NCBI RefSeq assembly: GCF_008831285.2
Contig: NC_045145.1
Span: 11,284,802 to 11,348,801 of the forward strand
Length of the DNA: 64,000 bases
Direction: 5' to 3'
Source of the DNA: Nymphaea colorata
Taxonomy: Eukaryota > Streptophyta > Magnoliopsida > Nymphaeales > Nymphaeaceae
Shown here: positions 11,435 through 22,909 of the stretch, in pieces
Position numbering within the stretch: the first letter of the stretch is position 1
How the letters are laid out: every line of letters starts with the position of its first letter
Made by a program: the position numbers and the translations under genes
The notes under the pieces: generated by a model
What the model saw: only the letters and a program-made list of their open reading frames with translations
The model's database searches: none
Told to the model about the DNA's origin: nothing

Positions 11435-12141
11435 TGTTGCAGACCAATTATGTTTGGCCCGGCCAAGCCAGTAGAAGAAGATGCTGCTTGGCCAGCTTAG
11501 GCATTGCTCGAAAAGCATGTGGGATCCAATCGAACGCTAAGTTAAGCAGAAAGCAATGCACGTGGATGTGCAGTGTGGTGATGCAACAACGAAGTGTATA
11601 AATGCATCATGGTCATCAGTCCCTTTGGAAGTGCAAGTCCGTTGTTGGGGAATCAGATGGGTTCCCCACGCGTAGCATTTGGATGCACACGGGGGTGCAC
11701 GTGGGTTAGACGCAATTCTCCTTGTGGTGGATGCATATGCTGCGTCCACAACCGTGTAGAGTCATACAGGGATGAGCAAGTGAATGCTCATCATCGAGTA
11801 GGGCGATGGTCCGCCGCCTTGCTTAATGACATATAGTCGTCAACTGGCTTCGGTTGGGGACTTCTTTCCAAGGGAAGTCTACCCCACCCAGATTTCGTAT
11901 GGAAGTAGATAAGCGCTTGGAGGAATAGCAATGTTCTGACAGGGCCTCATGGCCATGGCTTGTCGATGGTCTACTATGGGATAAACCTGGGTGATGGTGT
12001 GCCGAGTGCGTAGCACTTCTCGTCTAGTCTATGGTCCCAAAAAAATTGATGAAGGCTTCCACTACATTAAGAATGAGTCAAGCTTGAGAAACCTTCGGTG
12101 CCGTGTGGGCCAAATAGGCTTGAAAAAGTCAGCCCATGACA
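11435..12141 (+). repeat. Right LTR of the 2-kb non-autonomous element
   Basis: 707 bp, starting TGTTGCAGACC and ending CATGACA, followed directly by the target duplication ATTGG. It is preceded by a purine-rich tract suited to plus-strand priming. Confidence 0.92.
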
Positions 12142-12419
12142 ATTGGTCTGACTGTGTCAACTTGGCTGGGCCGAGGGTGCATGTGTAATGTAGGCCAGCA
12201 ATGTGCCTCATGGAAACAAGCCAACACAGCGCCTTGCTGAGCCATGCTTGCCAATGATGGCCAGTGGTGGACATTGCTCGGCAGTGGTGGACATTGACCG
12301 CTAGTGGTGTCCAAGGCTAGCCAATGCGTACCATGGGTGGCCATGGCCAGCTTTGTGCTGCCAAGGCAGGCCACTATTGGCCAATGAGAGTCAAGGCCGG
12401 CAAATGCCAACCATTACTT

Positions 12420-13130
12420 TCAGATAGATCAAGATCTAATCTATCACTTTTGGATCCATCAGGATTCAAATTTACTTTTTCAGATCCATATGGGTCCAAA
12501 CTTATACTTTTGGATCCATCAAGGTCCAAACTTGTCCATCTGGTCCAAACCTTCACTTTTGGATCCATCAAGGTCTAAACTTGTCCATTTGGTCCAAAAT
12601 TTCACTTTTGGATCCATCAAGATCTAAACTATCATTTTGCAGCCATTAGGATCTTAACTATCACTTTCAAATATACTAGCATCCAAACTATCACTTTCAG
12701 ATCCATTAGGATCCAAAATTGTGCTTTTAGATCCATTTTGATCCAAAATTTCTCTTTTCGATCTATTAGTATCCAAACTACAACTTTCACATCCAAACCA
12801 CTACCTTCAGACCCATATGGACCAAAAAACTATCACATTCAGATCCATTTGTATCCAAAATTTCACTTATGGATATATCTGTATCCAAATCATTATTTTT
12901 TGATACATCTTGACTCAAACATTCACTTTTGGATCCATCAAGATATCCCTGGACTCTACCTTGATCCAAAGTTTTGCCTTTAGGATCCATTCGCATCTGG
13001 ACCAGTAGTTTTGGATCCAAATAATTGCTTTCAGATCCATTTGGATCAAAACTCCTACTTTTAGTGCCATTCATATACAAAAAGTCACTTTAAATTTGGA
13101 TCAATTGTGTGACTTATGGATCCATTCTCA
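12420..13130. repeat. Degenerate tandem array, about 30-bp unit centred on GGATCC
   Basis: More than twenty imperfect copies of a unit containing (C/T)TTTTGGATCCAT(C/T)A(A/G)GATCCAAACT(A/T)TCA run head to tail. Both flanks are GGCC-rich. In one reverse frame it encodes repetitive DPxGS text, which is a by-product of the repeat and not a gene. Confidence 0.85.
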
Positions 13131-13159
13131 TTATCTGTTTCGCATCCAAGTCTCCTTTA

Positions 13160-15320
13160 GATGTCAATAATCACACATAGATTCAAGAGCAAAAATTGAG
13201 ACAAAAAACTCCTTATCCAAATAAAAAATTACATTCATTTTTTGCACATTAAGATTTCACGGATTATCCTTTATTTGCATTGAACGATTTTCAAAGTTTT
13301 CCCAAATAACCCTTTGTTTCTTTGCAAAATAGATAAAATTATTACCCTAAATGCCCTTGATTTACTCTTCATTTCCTTGAAATTACCACGTAATTTAAAA
13401 AAATATCAAAAATTGGGAAAGGCACCGTGTCAAGGCTGTACCAAGCAGTGCCAGGCCATTTAAAGGGCCCGCCAACCCATGGCTTTCTCGACACCACAAG
13501 GCCAGCCGTGTCGACAAGTCCCAAATAGGCCATGGCAGATGCATGCCTTTTCAGCTATGGCCATGCCATAACATGCACAATCAATGAGGGCCGAACCATG
13601 TTTCACCAACTAGGGCTAAGCCATGCCTTACCACCCCTTGCAACGCCAGTTGTGGCCTACCACTGTGGGCAAAGGCCACCAATGCCTACCAATGCCGACT
13701 AGTTGTGGCAAGGCTAGCAAGTGCCTTTCGACTAGGGCCTTGCGTTGATGTGCACGGTCTGTGAGGGTCAAGCCATGCATCCCCAACTAGGGCCAATCCA
13801 TGCCTTGCCACCCCCTACCACGATGGATGTGGCCTACCACTGGCCAGTGGCAGTGACCGGTAGCTGCAAGTGAAGGTGGCTAGTGGCTACTAAGGCTAGC
13901 TAGTGCTAGCAAAGGCTAATATGTGGTGGCCATGGTCACCCGACACTGGCCACTGGCGAGTATGGTCACCCAAGACTAGCCACTCGTAGCTATGGTCACC
14001 CAACGCTGGCCTGCGGTGGCCATGGCTGGTCACTATTAGCCAGTGCGTGCCCAGGCTGGTCGTGTGTTGGCCAGGGCCATCCAGAAACAACCAAGGCTGG
14101 CCACTATTGGCCAGCTACTGCTAAGAACAGCCATACACAGGCAGGGTGCTGGCCTAAGCTGGGTTGGGTGCCAGCCAATGTACTAGCCATGGGGATGGCC
14201 AGGGTGCCAATCAAGGCCAGCCAACGTGCCAAAATAGGTGCCGACTAGGGCTGGCCACAATCAAAATGGGCTGAGTGCAGCTTACCACAGCCGCCCAGGG
14301 CTAAGCCCAGTCTACCACAACTAGGCACTGCTTGCCAATGCATACCACGACCAGCCAATGCAGGCACAACCATCTTGTACGGGCTAGGGATGGCCATGGC
14401 CGGCAAGGGAGGGCCACTGCCCGCGAGAGAAGTCTAGTTGTGGCCATAGCCGTCCATTGCATGGCACAGCCAGCTAGTGCAACTCACACCTAACCAATTC
14501 TAACATGGCTTGTCTGCTAAGGCAGGTTATGCGAATACCGGGGTGTGATTGCCAAGGCAAGGAAGGGCAGAGCCGTGCCTAACAAGGCAGGGTGGTTGGT
14601 TGAAGGTCCTTTCATTCAAAGTTGACACCCCAACTTTGATCATGATCAAAGCACAGGATAGGGAGATATGTTACTAGAAGGAAGGCAGAAGGATTATCAA
14701 ACATGTGGTGTGTAGGAACAGATTCTATCCAACGCACAGTCAGCCAGATTCAAAAGATGGTAGCTCCCTCATCTGAAGTCTGACCGAGTCACATAATAGC
14801 TCCTTGGAAAGAAAATTTCATGAGCTTTTCTACAAGTATAATCACATTTAGAATCCAAAGTTAAACTTCAGGCCAAAAATGCCTTATCAAATCAAAAATT
14901 ACATTTTTTGTTTAAAAATAAAGATTTCACAGATTACCGTTCATTTGCATTCAATGATTTTTCAAAGTTTTCTCAAATAACACTTTGTTTCTTTTCAATA
15001 TTAAAAAAAATACTCAAAATACTCTGGATTTACCCTTCATTTTTTTGAATACATCGTTTTCAAAAATAGGTAAGGGTACCACGTCAAGGCTGTACCTGGT
15101 AATGCTAGGTCTTGCACTGGTCCCACCTGCCCATGACTCTCCTAACACTATAAGACCAGCCATGCTGACCAGTCCCAAACAAGCCATGGCCGACATGTCC
15201 CTTTTCAACTAGAGCCTTGCCATGACATGCATAGTTGGCAATGGAGTGATGACATTGGCCTACGAGTGCCAATAAAGGTCATTCTGTAGGGTCGGCCAAG
15301 GGTGACTAGTGCATTTTTGA
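13160..15320. repeat. Pair of about 0.5-kb direct repeats offset by 1,654 bp
   Basis: Sequence at about 13190-13800 recurs at about 14840-15300 in the same order: an AT-rich part with AGATTTCAC(G/A)GATTA and TTTGCATT(G/C)AA, then GTCAAGGCTGTACC (13429 and 15083), then GCC-rich text. The copies are clearly diverged. They may be decayed LTRs or a segmental duplication inside a satellite-like block. No primer site or polypurine tract could be tied to them. Confidence 0.6.
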
Positions 15321-15840
15321 GTAGGTTCTTTCATTGACCTGCATAGTCGATGAGGCTTGGACCATGCCTTGAAACCCCTACTATGGCAGCAGTGGCCACT
15401 AGTGGTAGCTAAGGCCGCTTGGAGGTGGCTGCCAAGGCCAAGAGGTAGTGGCAAAGGCCAGCCAATGCTGCATGATGGTGGCGGCCAAGGCCTATAGGCA
15501 GTGGTGGCCATGGCCTACAGGCAGTGGCAGCCAAGCTCTCCAAGTGGTGGTGGCCAAGGGTACCACCTGATGTCTGCCAAGGAGGCCGTCTGGTGTCGGC
15601 CAAGGACGCCATCTAGTGGCGGCCATGACATCCAACCAATGGCATTCAATGGCAGCTTGAGTTGGGCCGTGCTGGCCACAGCTCACAACCAGCTAGTGCC
15701 TTTTTGACTAGGGCCTTGCATTGACGTACACGACTGCTAACGATTGAGTTGTGTCCCTAGCCATGGCCAAGCCATGCCTTGCCACCCCCTACTATGCCTA
15801 TGGCCTCTATGGTGGCCAAGGTTGTTGGGAGGTGGCAGCC
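13430..15840. repeat. GGCCA/TGGCC-rich degenerate minisatellite block
   Basis: A long GC-rich block made of short imperfect units, such as (T)ATGGTCACCCAAnnCTGGCCACT near 13930-14020 and GTGGTGGCCAAGGCCTA near 15470-15560. Unit lengths are about 30-36 bp locally and drift along the block. No coding sequence is recognised; short open frames here are repeat artefacts. Confidence 0.65.
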
Positions 15841-15843
15841 AAG

Positions 15844-17982
15844 TGATATAGACCTTAACAAGGCCCCATACCCTTCATGCACCTGTGCCTGCATCCTACA
15901 GTCAGATAGCCCATATCCTCTGAGGGAGGTTAGCACACAGCGCACATGACACCACTACAGATCCCATACTAGCTTGATCTGTATATGGATCTTGGGCCAA
16001 ACCCCAAGTAGGTGCACCTAGCTCAAGCTACTAAGTGCACCCTCATCCCTGCACTTATATGAGTAACCTTGCACTTGCAGTTGCATCAGACTGTGAGGAT
16101 CCATCCTCTGCACCAGCTAGTTCAGCACCTACTCCACTTGCCGCATGCCCAAACAGCTAGCCACCTCAGCAACATGCAGCTTCCATGCATTTGTGCAACC
16201 TGCCCTCTAGCCCATGCGCCACCTCAGCTGCTCTGCCACCTCACCATCAACCTAGATGCCATGTGGGAGGAACCCCACGTGCCACCTTTGCCCTAGCGCA
16301 CCTTCTTTTGTGCACATAGAGCTGCCACTAGGCCAAAAAATGCAATCGGTGGATTTCTAGACACTAGTTCCCTCTCACCCGAATTAGGATTCCCCTCTTC
16401 CGTTTGTTTTGTTTCCTAGGTTGTAGGAGGCAAAACCTCGATTTGATTAAAAACATTTCTTCATTCATTTGTAATTCATTCAAGATTGGACATTCACTTT
16501 CTTGGATCACACAACATAAGTATTTTTCGTTTTGCATTTTCCTTTGTTTTCTTCCTTCTCTCTTCTCTCATGTTCTCCATCTTGGATTGCATGATAAATA
16601 CTTGCGAAGTGTGTGGAATGACTGTCTTTTGGAGCCAACATTAACTGAAACCAGCCCTATCATGGTTTGTCCTTGGAGTCATTGTGAAGATCCACTACCA
16701 TCAAGCTCCTTGCCAACTGGGTACTCACATCCTTCAAATCTGTTCATCCAATTCCAGCCATGAGATTAGGCTGTCCCTAGCCACTTAAGAGGGTCCTTGA
16801 GCATCAACTATTCCCTAGACACATAGCTCTCTCACGTGGGAGGAGATGTAGAGCAACAACCTCAGCAACTACAGCTTGGACGTGTAACTCTCCCAAGATA
16901 ACACTAGATCCATATCTTGGCACTTCAACCTATATATCCTCATCACCCCAAAGGCCTAGATCAGCTTGATCTAGAGGACAGGCATCCATAGGCCAATGGG
17001 TGCACATGTGTGGACAAGAAAGTTGTTGATTAATCCAGCACATGGTGAGAACATCTGATCCCTCTTTCTATTCCTTGATTTGTTCTACCATAGATTGTTT
17101 GTCATCTTTTTTGGTTTGCTTGCTCTAATTTGGTTTAGTTCTGCCCCACACCCAATCTCACCTCTTTCTCGACACTTAGACCCAGTTAGAGGCTAGATCT
17201 AGCCTCAATATTTATGTTAGACCTAGATGTACTTGTTGACCTAACCTGAACCTTCATGATTTTTCAACTAGACCAGCCACTACCCAAGAAACCCTAGCCG
17301 GGATCAACCTTTGGTTGAACCTAGCTCAGTTCCTCTAGGGTGCCTTCATGTTCAGCCCTTGATCTAGGGTTAGTCGGACCCAACTTTGGTAGAGTCCATC
17401 TCCTCCTAGCTCTTAGTCAAACCAGGCCTGCCTTGGCTCAGTTGACAGCCCAGCCTAGCTCAAGACCAGTCCAAGGACTCGTTCTGGGTTTGAGCACATC
17501 TCGCAAACCAGATCCCTCTTGGTCTGCCTTAGCCTAGACAGACCCTAGGGTCTCTTCGGGAGCTACCTGTGGGAAGCCTTTCCATTGCTCTAGCCACCTA
17601 CCAGGCTGCTTCATTCTTGGTCACAACCATGACCGTCCACAACCTATTTGCCAACTACATGCATGCTGCCCGCAAGACCTAGGCTAGCTCGGTCTAGCCT
17701 ACCTCGGCCCATGGCTGAACTTCCCTATAGGGTAGTGGAAGCACCCAAAGTGGACCAGGGAACACCTTCAATTTCTCCTTATCTATCTCCCTCTCTCTCG
17801 ATGGATTGCTCGAGCACCTTACCCATTCACTTGCACCACGAGTGTTCATACTTGTATGTGAAGCATATTGTGGATGGGATTGCTTTGGTTCAGGGTTCCA
17901 TCCAGATGGGAACATTGTATGTTTATGATATTGAGAGTGTCACCATGTGCGAGAGATTTAAGGGCTGTGAGGACAGCTTGCA
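15844..17982 (+). repeat. 5' LTR of the gypsy element
   Basis: It begins TGATATAGACC after CCAAG and aligns in blocks with 23335-24690. It ends about five bases before TGGTATTAGAGC (17988-17999), which differs by one base from the tRNA-Met primer site. Internal differences from the 3' LTR, especially 16380-17260 versus 23880-24300, suggest insertions or replacement after integration. Confidence 0.65.
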
Positions 17983-17987
17983 TCGAG

Positions 17988-17999
17988 TGGTATTAGAGC
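17988..17999 (+). promoter_or_regulatory. Primer-binding site, one mismatch to the tRNA-Met consensus
   Basis: TGGTATTAGAGC lies between the LTR end and the gag start. The single C-to-T change could be decay or a family variant; the same variant precedes gag in the minus-strand copy near 54,050. Confidence 0.75.
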
Positions 18000-18028
18000 T
18001 ATCTTGCACATTAGCAACCTATGACCCA

Positions 18029-20082
18029 AGAAACCACACATATGGGGCACGTAGAGAAGCAGATTGAAAGTTTGACTGCCATGATGACTGACATGCACAA
18101 CACCTCAATGCAAATCCAGCAGCATTTGGATGGAGTTCGACTAAGATATCCTTTACCGTAACCACCAACCATGCTGCCCTACCCTGTGCCCAACATCATT
18201 GCACATGTTCGGCACGCCGTAGTGCCTGTGCTCAAGTTTGTGTGGGCACAATTGGCCGCTAAGCCTACCAAACCCACTGCAGTAGTTGCGCCATCATAGC
18301 AGGAGGTTGCCCATGCAGAGGGGGCATTAGTTGTGGCTGATCATAGCTCTTCAGGTCAGCCAGGCATCCACCTTGCCACAAGAGCCACCCTCCACACCGA
18401 CATCCTCTTCATTGCAGCAACGTGCTTCCCGCCACTATTGGTTGAGGCAAGCCCCTTCTAATCGGCTACAGACCAACAACCCACTCGATCTTCCCTCACC
18501 AAGATTATAGTGCAGCAACTGGCTGCCTTGCAGCCTCCTTGTGCCTGGACCATCCCAATAGACTGTATTTGGCTATGCTGCGGTAGTTACACATGACACA
18601 CTCGTGTGTTGGAGTGTGCAGCCTGATCCATACTTGACAGCATTTCCTATTTTTTGCAGTCTCATGTTTATGAAGGCGTCGTTTTGGCTTGTACTCTATA
18701 ATTTTTGTGATAGTAAAACTGCTCTGTGTGTCGGCCGTGGACATACATAGACGTAGGAGAACATTGTCTCCGAACCATGTAAATTTTTTGTGTTTTCTTT
18801 CTCTCTTTCTCTTTTTCTGATTTGTTTCTCTTGGTGTGTTAAGAGAGTGTGAGAGAGCTGAGTTCCTAACACCATGTACCTCCATCCACTTCCTCCACCA
18901 TATGCCACACAAACATTTGATCATACTCCTCCTTTGTATGATTAGCCCTTCTATGGAATGCCTTACCAGCCACATACGGCTGCACCTCCACCAACTGCAC
19001 ACCCACCTCCTCCACATGCACCATATGCACACACATAAAATGGACAACATGATTACTATACACCACATTATGGTTTGTATTTTCCACACTGGCATACACC
19101 TTTGATGCCACACAACACTTCTCAGGTAAATTATGAGCAAAATTTGATATATGGAGATGAACACCCATGGAGGCCAATTCCTCCTTTATCACATTATGAC
19201 GACATGGATTATGATGAAGACACTGACCCTAAAATTATGTGGGAACAAGCCTCTGATCATCCATATACCTGTATAGCTCGTCATCCTGATAGGAATCCTA
19301 TCATTCATCATGTCAAAATAGAGTTTCCTAAGTTTGATGGGAATGGATTGCAGACTTGGTTCTTTAAAGCGAAATAATACTTTATCTATCATGCCATTCC
19401 TTTAGAGCAACACATGTCCATAGCCACATTGCATTTTGAAACTGAAACTGCCTGTTGGTACTGGTGGTTCTATAATACCACCCCATTTATAGATTGGGAG
19501 ACATTAGGAGATAACTACCTGATTTGGTTATTTGGTTAGTCTTTGTTTATCGACTATGAAGTAGAATTGAAAAACTTGAAAATGACCGAACCTCTTCATG
19601 AGTACATAGCCAAATTCAAAAACTCGAGCACCATGGTAGGTACCATTCCATCCCTTACACTCATCAGCTTCTTCATTGGAGGACTTCATGAAGACATCCA
19701 AATCGAGGTCTTGAACACCCAACCTACTACCATACAAGAGTGCTTCCGCGTGGCTAGGATTTTTGATGAGAAGTCTAGGTAGTTATTTGCTTATAGGAAA
19801 AGATCCTATGAGAAGAACAATGAAGAGAAGTCCCATCCTCCCCGTCCCTTTGTGAGTCATAAACCCGAGTCTAAAGCCATGTTTAAACCATCTAGTTATA
19901 ACTCATCTGGTGCACCTAAGATTGAATATATCTCTAAGCAACAATGGAAAGAATGGCAGAAAAAAGGCTTATGCTACAATTGTGATGAGAAATGGTTTTG
20001 TGCCCACAAGTATAAAACTCTGTGTGTCTTCCTAGTTAGGGATTCTGAGGATGCAGAAGGAGAATCCTCTGAAGAAGAATAA
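18029..20082 (+). pseudogene. gypsy gag with zinc knuckle, interrupted
   Basis: Structural gag sequence. The N-terminus follows the primer site closely (MTQETTHMGHVEKQIESLTA near 18030-18100). A solo LTR interrupts it at 18607-18871. A Pro/His-rich linker follows, then KIEFPKFDGNGLQTWFF at about 19315-19365, with a stop right after WFFKAK at 19377. The core continues (ELKNLKMTEPLHEYIAKFKN at 19565, IGGLHEDIQIEVL at 19675). The knuckle near 19976-20015 reads CYNCDEKWFCAHKYK: the usual final Cys has become Tyr, so zinc binding is probably lost. At least five in-frame stops are present. Confidence 0.85.
18607..18871 (+). mobile_element. Solo copia-type LTR inside gypsy gag
   Basis: A 265-bp segment begins TGTTGGAGTGTGCAG and ends GAGTTCCTAACA. 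It contains the typical copia LTR leader text GTGGACATACATAGACGTAG...CCGAACCATGTAAAT and a CT-rich tract. Gag homology to the minus-strand copy at about 51.4 kb runs up to about 18595 and resumes right after 18871, which proves insertion. The flanking pentamers TCGTG and CCATG differ by two transitions, consistent with a decayed target duplication. No internal element remains, so the body was lost by LTR-LTR recombination. Confidence 0.7.
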
Positions 20083-20115
20083 GAGAGCACACATGACGAA
20101 TGTGGTGAGCTCAAT

Positions 20116-20500
20116 GTGACCTATCACACTCTTATCAAGGCCAACACACCTAATTCCATGAGTGTCATGGGTAAGATAGGCAATACAAAAGTAAATGTCT
20201 TAGTAGATACTGGGTCTACCCACAACTTTATTCATGAAGAAGTCGCACAAACCATAGGTTATCCCTTGATGGACTATCCATCATTTGAGGTTATTGTATG
20301 AAACAACACCAATCTCCCTTGTATACACATGTGTCGTGATGTCAAGGTCCAACTACAAAAGAACAATTTCAATGTTAACCTATATGTTCTCCCAATTGAG
20401 GGTATAGATGTGGTTTTGGAATGCATTGACTTGGGAATTTAGGAGAGGGCACATAAGACTTCAACAAAATGTGCATGTCATTTCCAATGGGAGGGAAACA
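20116..20500 (+). pseudogene. gypsy aspartic protease
   Basis: The protease active-site motif is intact in VLVDTGSTHNFI (near 20196-20231), followed by HMCRDVKVQLQKNNFNVNLY and LPIEGIDVVLE. A stop at about 20300 and others after 20440 break the frame. The domain would cut the Gag-Pol polyprotein in the particle. It lies between the gag knuckle and RT, as expected for gypsy elements. Confidence 0.8.
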
Positions 20501-20639
20501 AACAAAGACAAAAGCTCAAGTTCCATCATCACATGTAAAACCCAAGGAGGCCCTCAAACTCCTTTAGGCTAGCAGTAAAGTTACACGTTGTTTGCATACA
20601 CCATAGAAAGTTTGCTATAGCTGTCTGAAGAGGAGGTCC

Positions 20640-21420
20640 TAGTAGAGTTGGCGCAGATACTTGAGCATTCTCTCTAGTCTTTGCCAAACCCAGTGGTCTA
20701 CCGCCCAAAGGAACCCATGATCATGTCCTACAGGTAGGCACCAAGCCTATGAACCTGAGACCATACCATTATATGCACATTTAGAAGAATGAGATTGAGA
20801 AACTAGTGATGGAAATGTTTCAGAGTATTTTCATTCATCATTTGTCTACTCTTTTTTTATTACCCATCCTTCTAGTTAAGAAGAAAGACAACACATGGCA
20901 ATTATTCGACTATAGAGCCCTCAATGACATCACTATCAAAGACAAACATTTTATACCCATCATAGATGAGCTCTATGGTGCCTGCTACTTCACAAAGATG
21001 GAGCTCCAATCTGGATACCATTAGATCTGGATGGCCCCTCAAGATGTGGAAAAGACAGTGTTCCGGATGACATGAATGACATCTTCATGTTATTTTTGAG
21101 AAAGTTTGTGTTGGTGTTCTTTGATAATATCTTAGTGTACTCTTGCACTCCAGAGAATCATCTTGAGCTTCTTCGTGTTGTTTTATGTGTATTACAGGAG
21201 CACTGCCTCTATGGAAAGTGCTCCAAATGCACCTTCCATCAACTGTAGGTGGCGTACCTTGGCCACATCGTATGTTCTTGTGGGGTGCAAGCCGACCTCA
21301 AAAAGCTTCAAGCCATGGAGCGATGGCCAATGCCCAAGAACCTCAAGTCCTTGTGCAGTTTTCTAGGCTTCACCGGCTACTATGGCCACATTGCTTCCTC
21401 TCTCACATAGCTCTTGAAAA
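20640..21420 (+). pseudogene. gypsy reverse transcriptase with internal deletion and altered active site
   Basis: RT blocks visible: MNLRPYHYMHI-like text near 20750, LVKKKDNTWQLFDYRALNDI at 20872-20930, and DELYGACYFTKMELQSGYH ending near 21023. The text then jumps from the block containing DVEKTVF to MNDIFMLF, so the central fingers/palm part is deleted. The catalytic box reads FFDNILVYS: the second catalytic Asp is Asn (21117-21128). The equivalent minus-strand copy has FFDD. Both defects abolish polymerase activity. Confidence 0.8.
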
Positions 21421-21439
21421 AAATTCCTTTATCTGGACT

Positions 21440-21880
21440 AAAAAGGTTACCATTGCTTAAGAAAGCATTGTTACATGCTCCTATGCTTGTCTTGCCTGAC
21501 TTATCAAAGACCTTTATGATAGAGACACACGCTACTAATGTTGGGATAGGAGGATTGCTTAGTCAAGATGATCACCTGATCGCCTACTTAAGCAAGACTC
21601 TCACATCCGGGCTAAGCCCTTGTCCACCTATGACAAGGAGATGCTAGCCATTATGACAATGCATGACAAGTGGAAACTCTATATGCTTGGCCATCATTTC
21701 AATGCCTGGACCGATCATCATAGTTTCAAGTTTTTGACCAAATAACGTATTATCACCCCAATGCAACATAAGTGAGTCACCAAGATCATGGTCTATGTCT
21801 TCAAGATCCAATACAAGAAGGGCCAAGAAAATGGCATGGCCAATGCTCTCTCTAGGGTGGAGTGCGACCATATTGGGGAT
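21440..21880 (+). pseudogene. gypsy RNase H region
   Basis: The RNase H-like block includes MLVLPDLSKTFMIETHATNVGIGGLLSQDDHLIAYLSKTL at 21480-21610. A frameshift near 21600 leads to YDKEMLAIMTMHDKWKLYMLGHHF near 21640-21700, and then to IQYKKGQENGMANALSRVE at 21800-21865, the tether before integrase. Frames change at least twice. Confidence 0.75.
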
Positions 21881-22049
21881 GGAGCAGTCATAACATTATC
21901 TAGTGTTTTTGTTTACCTATGGCCTAAGATAGTAAAAGACCAAAACTTAGATGAAGAAATATTCTCAATAGGGTTCAAGCTCAAACCTTGGCATGTCCGA
22001 AATACACATTATGAATAGGGTTGTTCACTATAAAATATAGTTTGGCTAC

Positions 22050-22720
22050 CTATTGAGTCTATATTGATTCTACAGTTGCTAGACCACTTCCATTGTACAC
22101 CCTTAGCTGGACATGAAGGTGTCCAAAAGACCTTTAGGCACCTCCAAGAGTCCTTCTAAAAACATGAAATCTAGGGTCAAGAAGTTTGTTAAGGAGTGTC
22201 TTCCTTGCCAACAATACGAGGAATCAAACCACCAAACCATCTCTTCCTGTTGCATATGTCAAAGAAAGACTGGGTAGATGTGCCCATGGACTTTGTTGAA
22301 GTCTTACCCTGCTCTCGTGATAAGGAAACAATCACGGTTGTTATTGATCACCTCACCAAATATACTTGTTTCATTTCTTTAGTTAAAGCGTTATGCTCCT
22401 ATGGCAACTGAAGCCTTTCATGAGCATGCGGGTAAACTGCATGGTATCCCATAGATTATAGCCTCCAACAGGGATTCTCATTTTTTGATTAGTTTCTGGC
22501 ATGGGTACTTCAACTTTATGAGAACCAAGCTATATTTTAGTTCAGCCTATCACCCACAAATTGATGGGTAGTTTAAAGTGGTAGATTGAATACTTGAAAC
22601 ATTGTTCCATTGCTTTTGTAGCCATCATCCTAAAAAATGGATGAGATTCCTTGCTTGGGGTGAATAGCCATACGATACAAGCTTTCATTCATCTATAGCA
22701 TGACCCCATTTGAGGCAGTA
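22050..22720 (+). pseudogene. gypsy integrase core, broken
   Basis: The zinc-binding and core start are visible: LAGHEGVQKTF near 22110, then KEC-CQQ with a frameshift near 22200, and DWVDVPMDFVEVLPCSRDK at 22268-22330, where the first catalytic Asp lies. VVIDHLTKYTCFI follows at 22340. HAGKLHGIP is near 22425-22450, and the second-Asp region reads ASNRDSHF, so the usual SDRD has become NRD, with the conserved Asp shifted or lost. Stops break the frame. Confidence 0.7.
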
Positions 22721-22909
22721 TACGGTCATCCACTACCTTCTCTCATAAGTTTATGAAAAAGGAACCTCTCACAATCCCAATGTGGACAAAAAGTTAAAAG
22801 AAAGAGATGAAATATTGAGCATTATAAAGAAAATTTTAATTATGGCTCAAAATAGAATGAGTTAAATCCACAATAATAATAGAAAAGAAAGATCTTTCAA
22901 GGTGGATGA

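Larger units (their letters stand above)
10109..12141 (+). mobile_element. Complete non-autonomous LTR retrotransposon (about 2.0 kb, TSD ATTGG)
   Basis: Two direct repeats with TG...CA ends (10109-10822 and 11435-12141) flank about 612 bp of internal DNA with no coding potential. The element is bordered on both sides by the same pentamer ATTGG (10104-10108 and 12142-12146), a classic integrase target duplication. A primer-binding site for initiator tRNA-Met (TGGTATCAGAGC) begins three bases after the left LTR, and a purine-rich tract (GGTGGTAGGAGAA) precedes the right LTR. The LTRs differ at roughly a tenth of positions, so the insertion is old. With no gag or pol it must have been mobilised in trans, like a LARD or large TRIM. 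The parent family was not identified here. Confidence 0.92.

Noticed and set aside
12787-13080. Minus-strand frame with DPNGS-type repeats
   Set aside because: Periodic translation of the GGATCC tandem array. The periodicity belongs to the DNA repeat.
18505-19164. 219-residue minus-strand open frame
   Set aside because: It lies antisense to gypsy gag and spans the solo LTR boundary. The composition is low-complexity and the sense strand explains the sequence.
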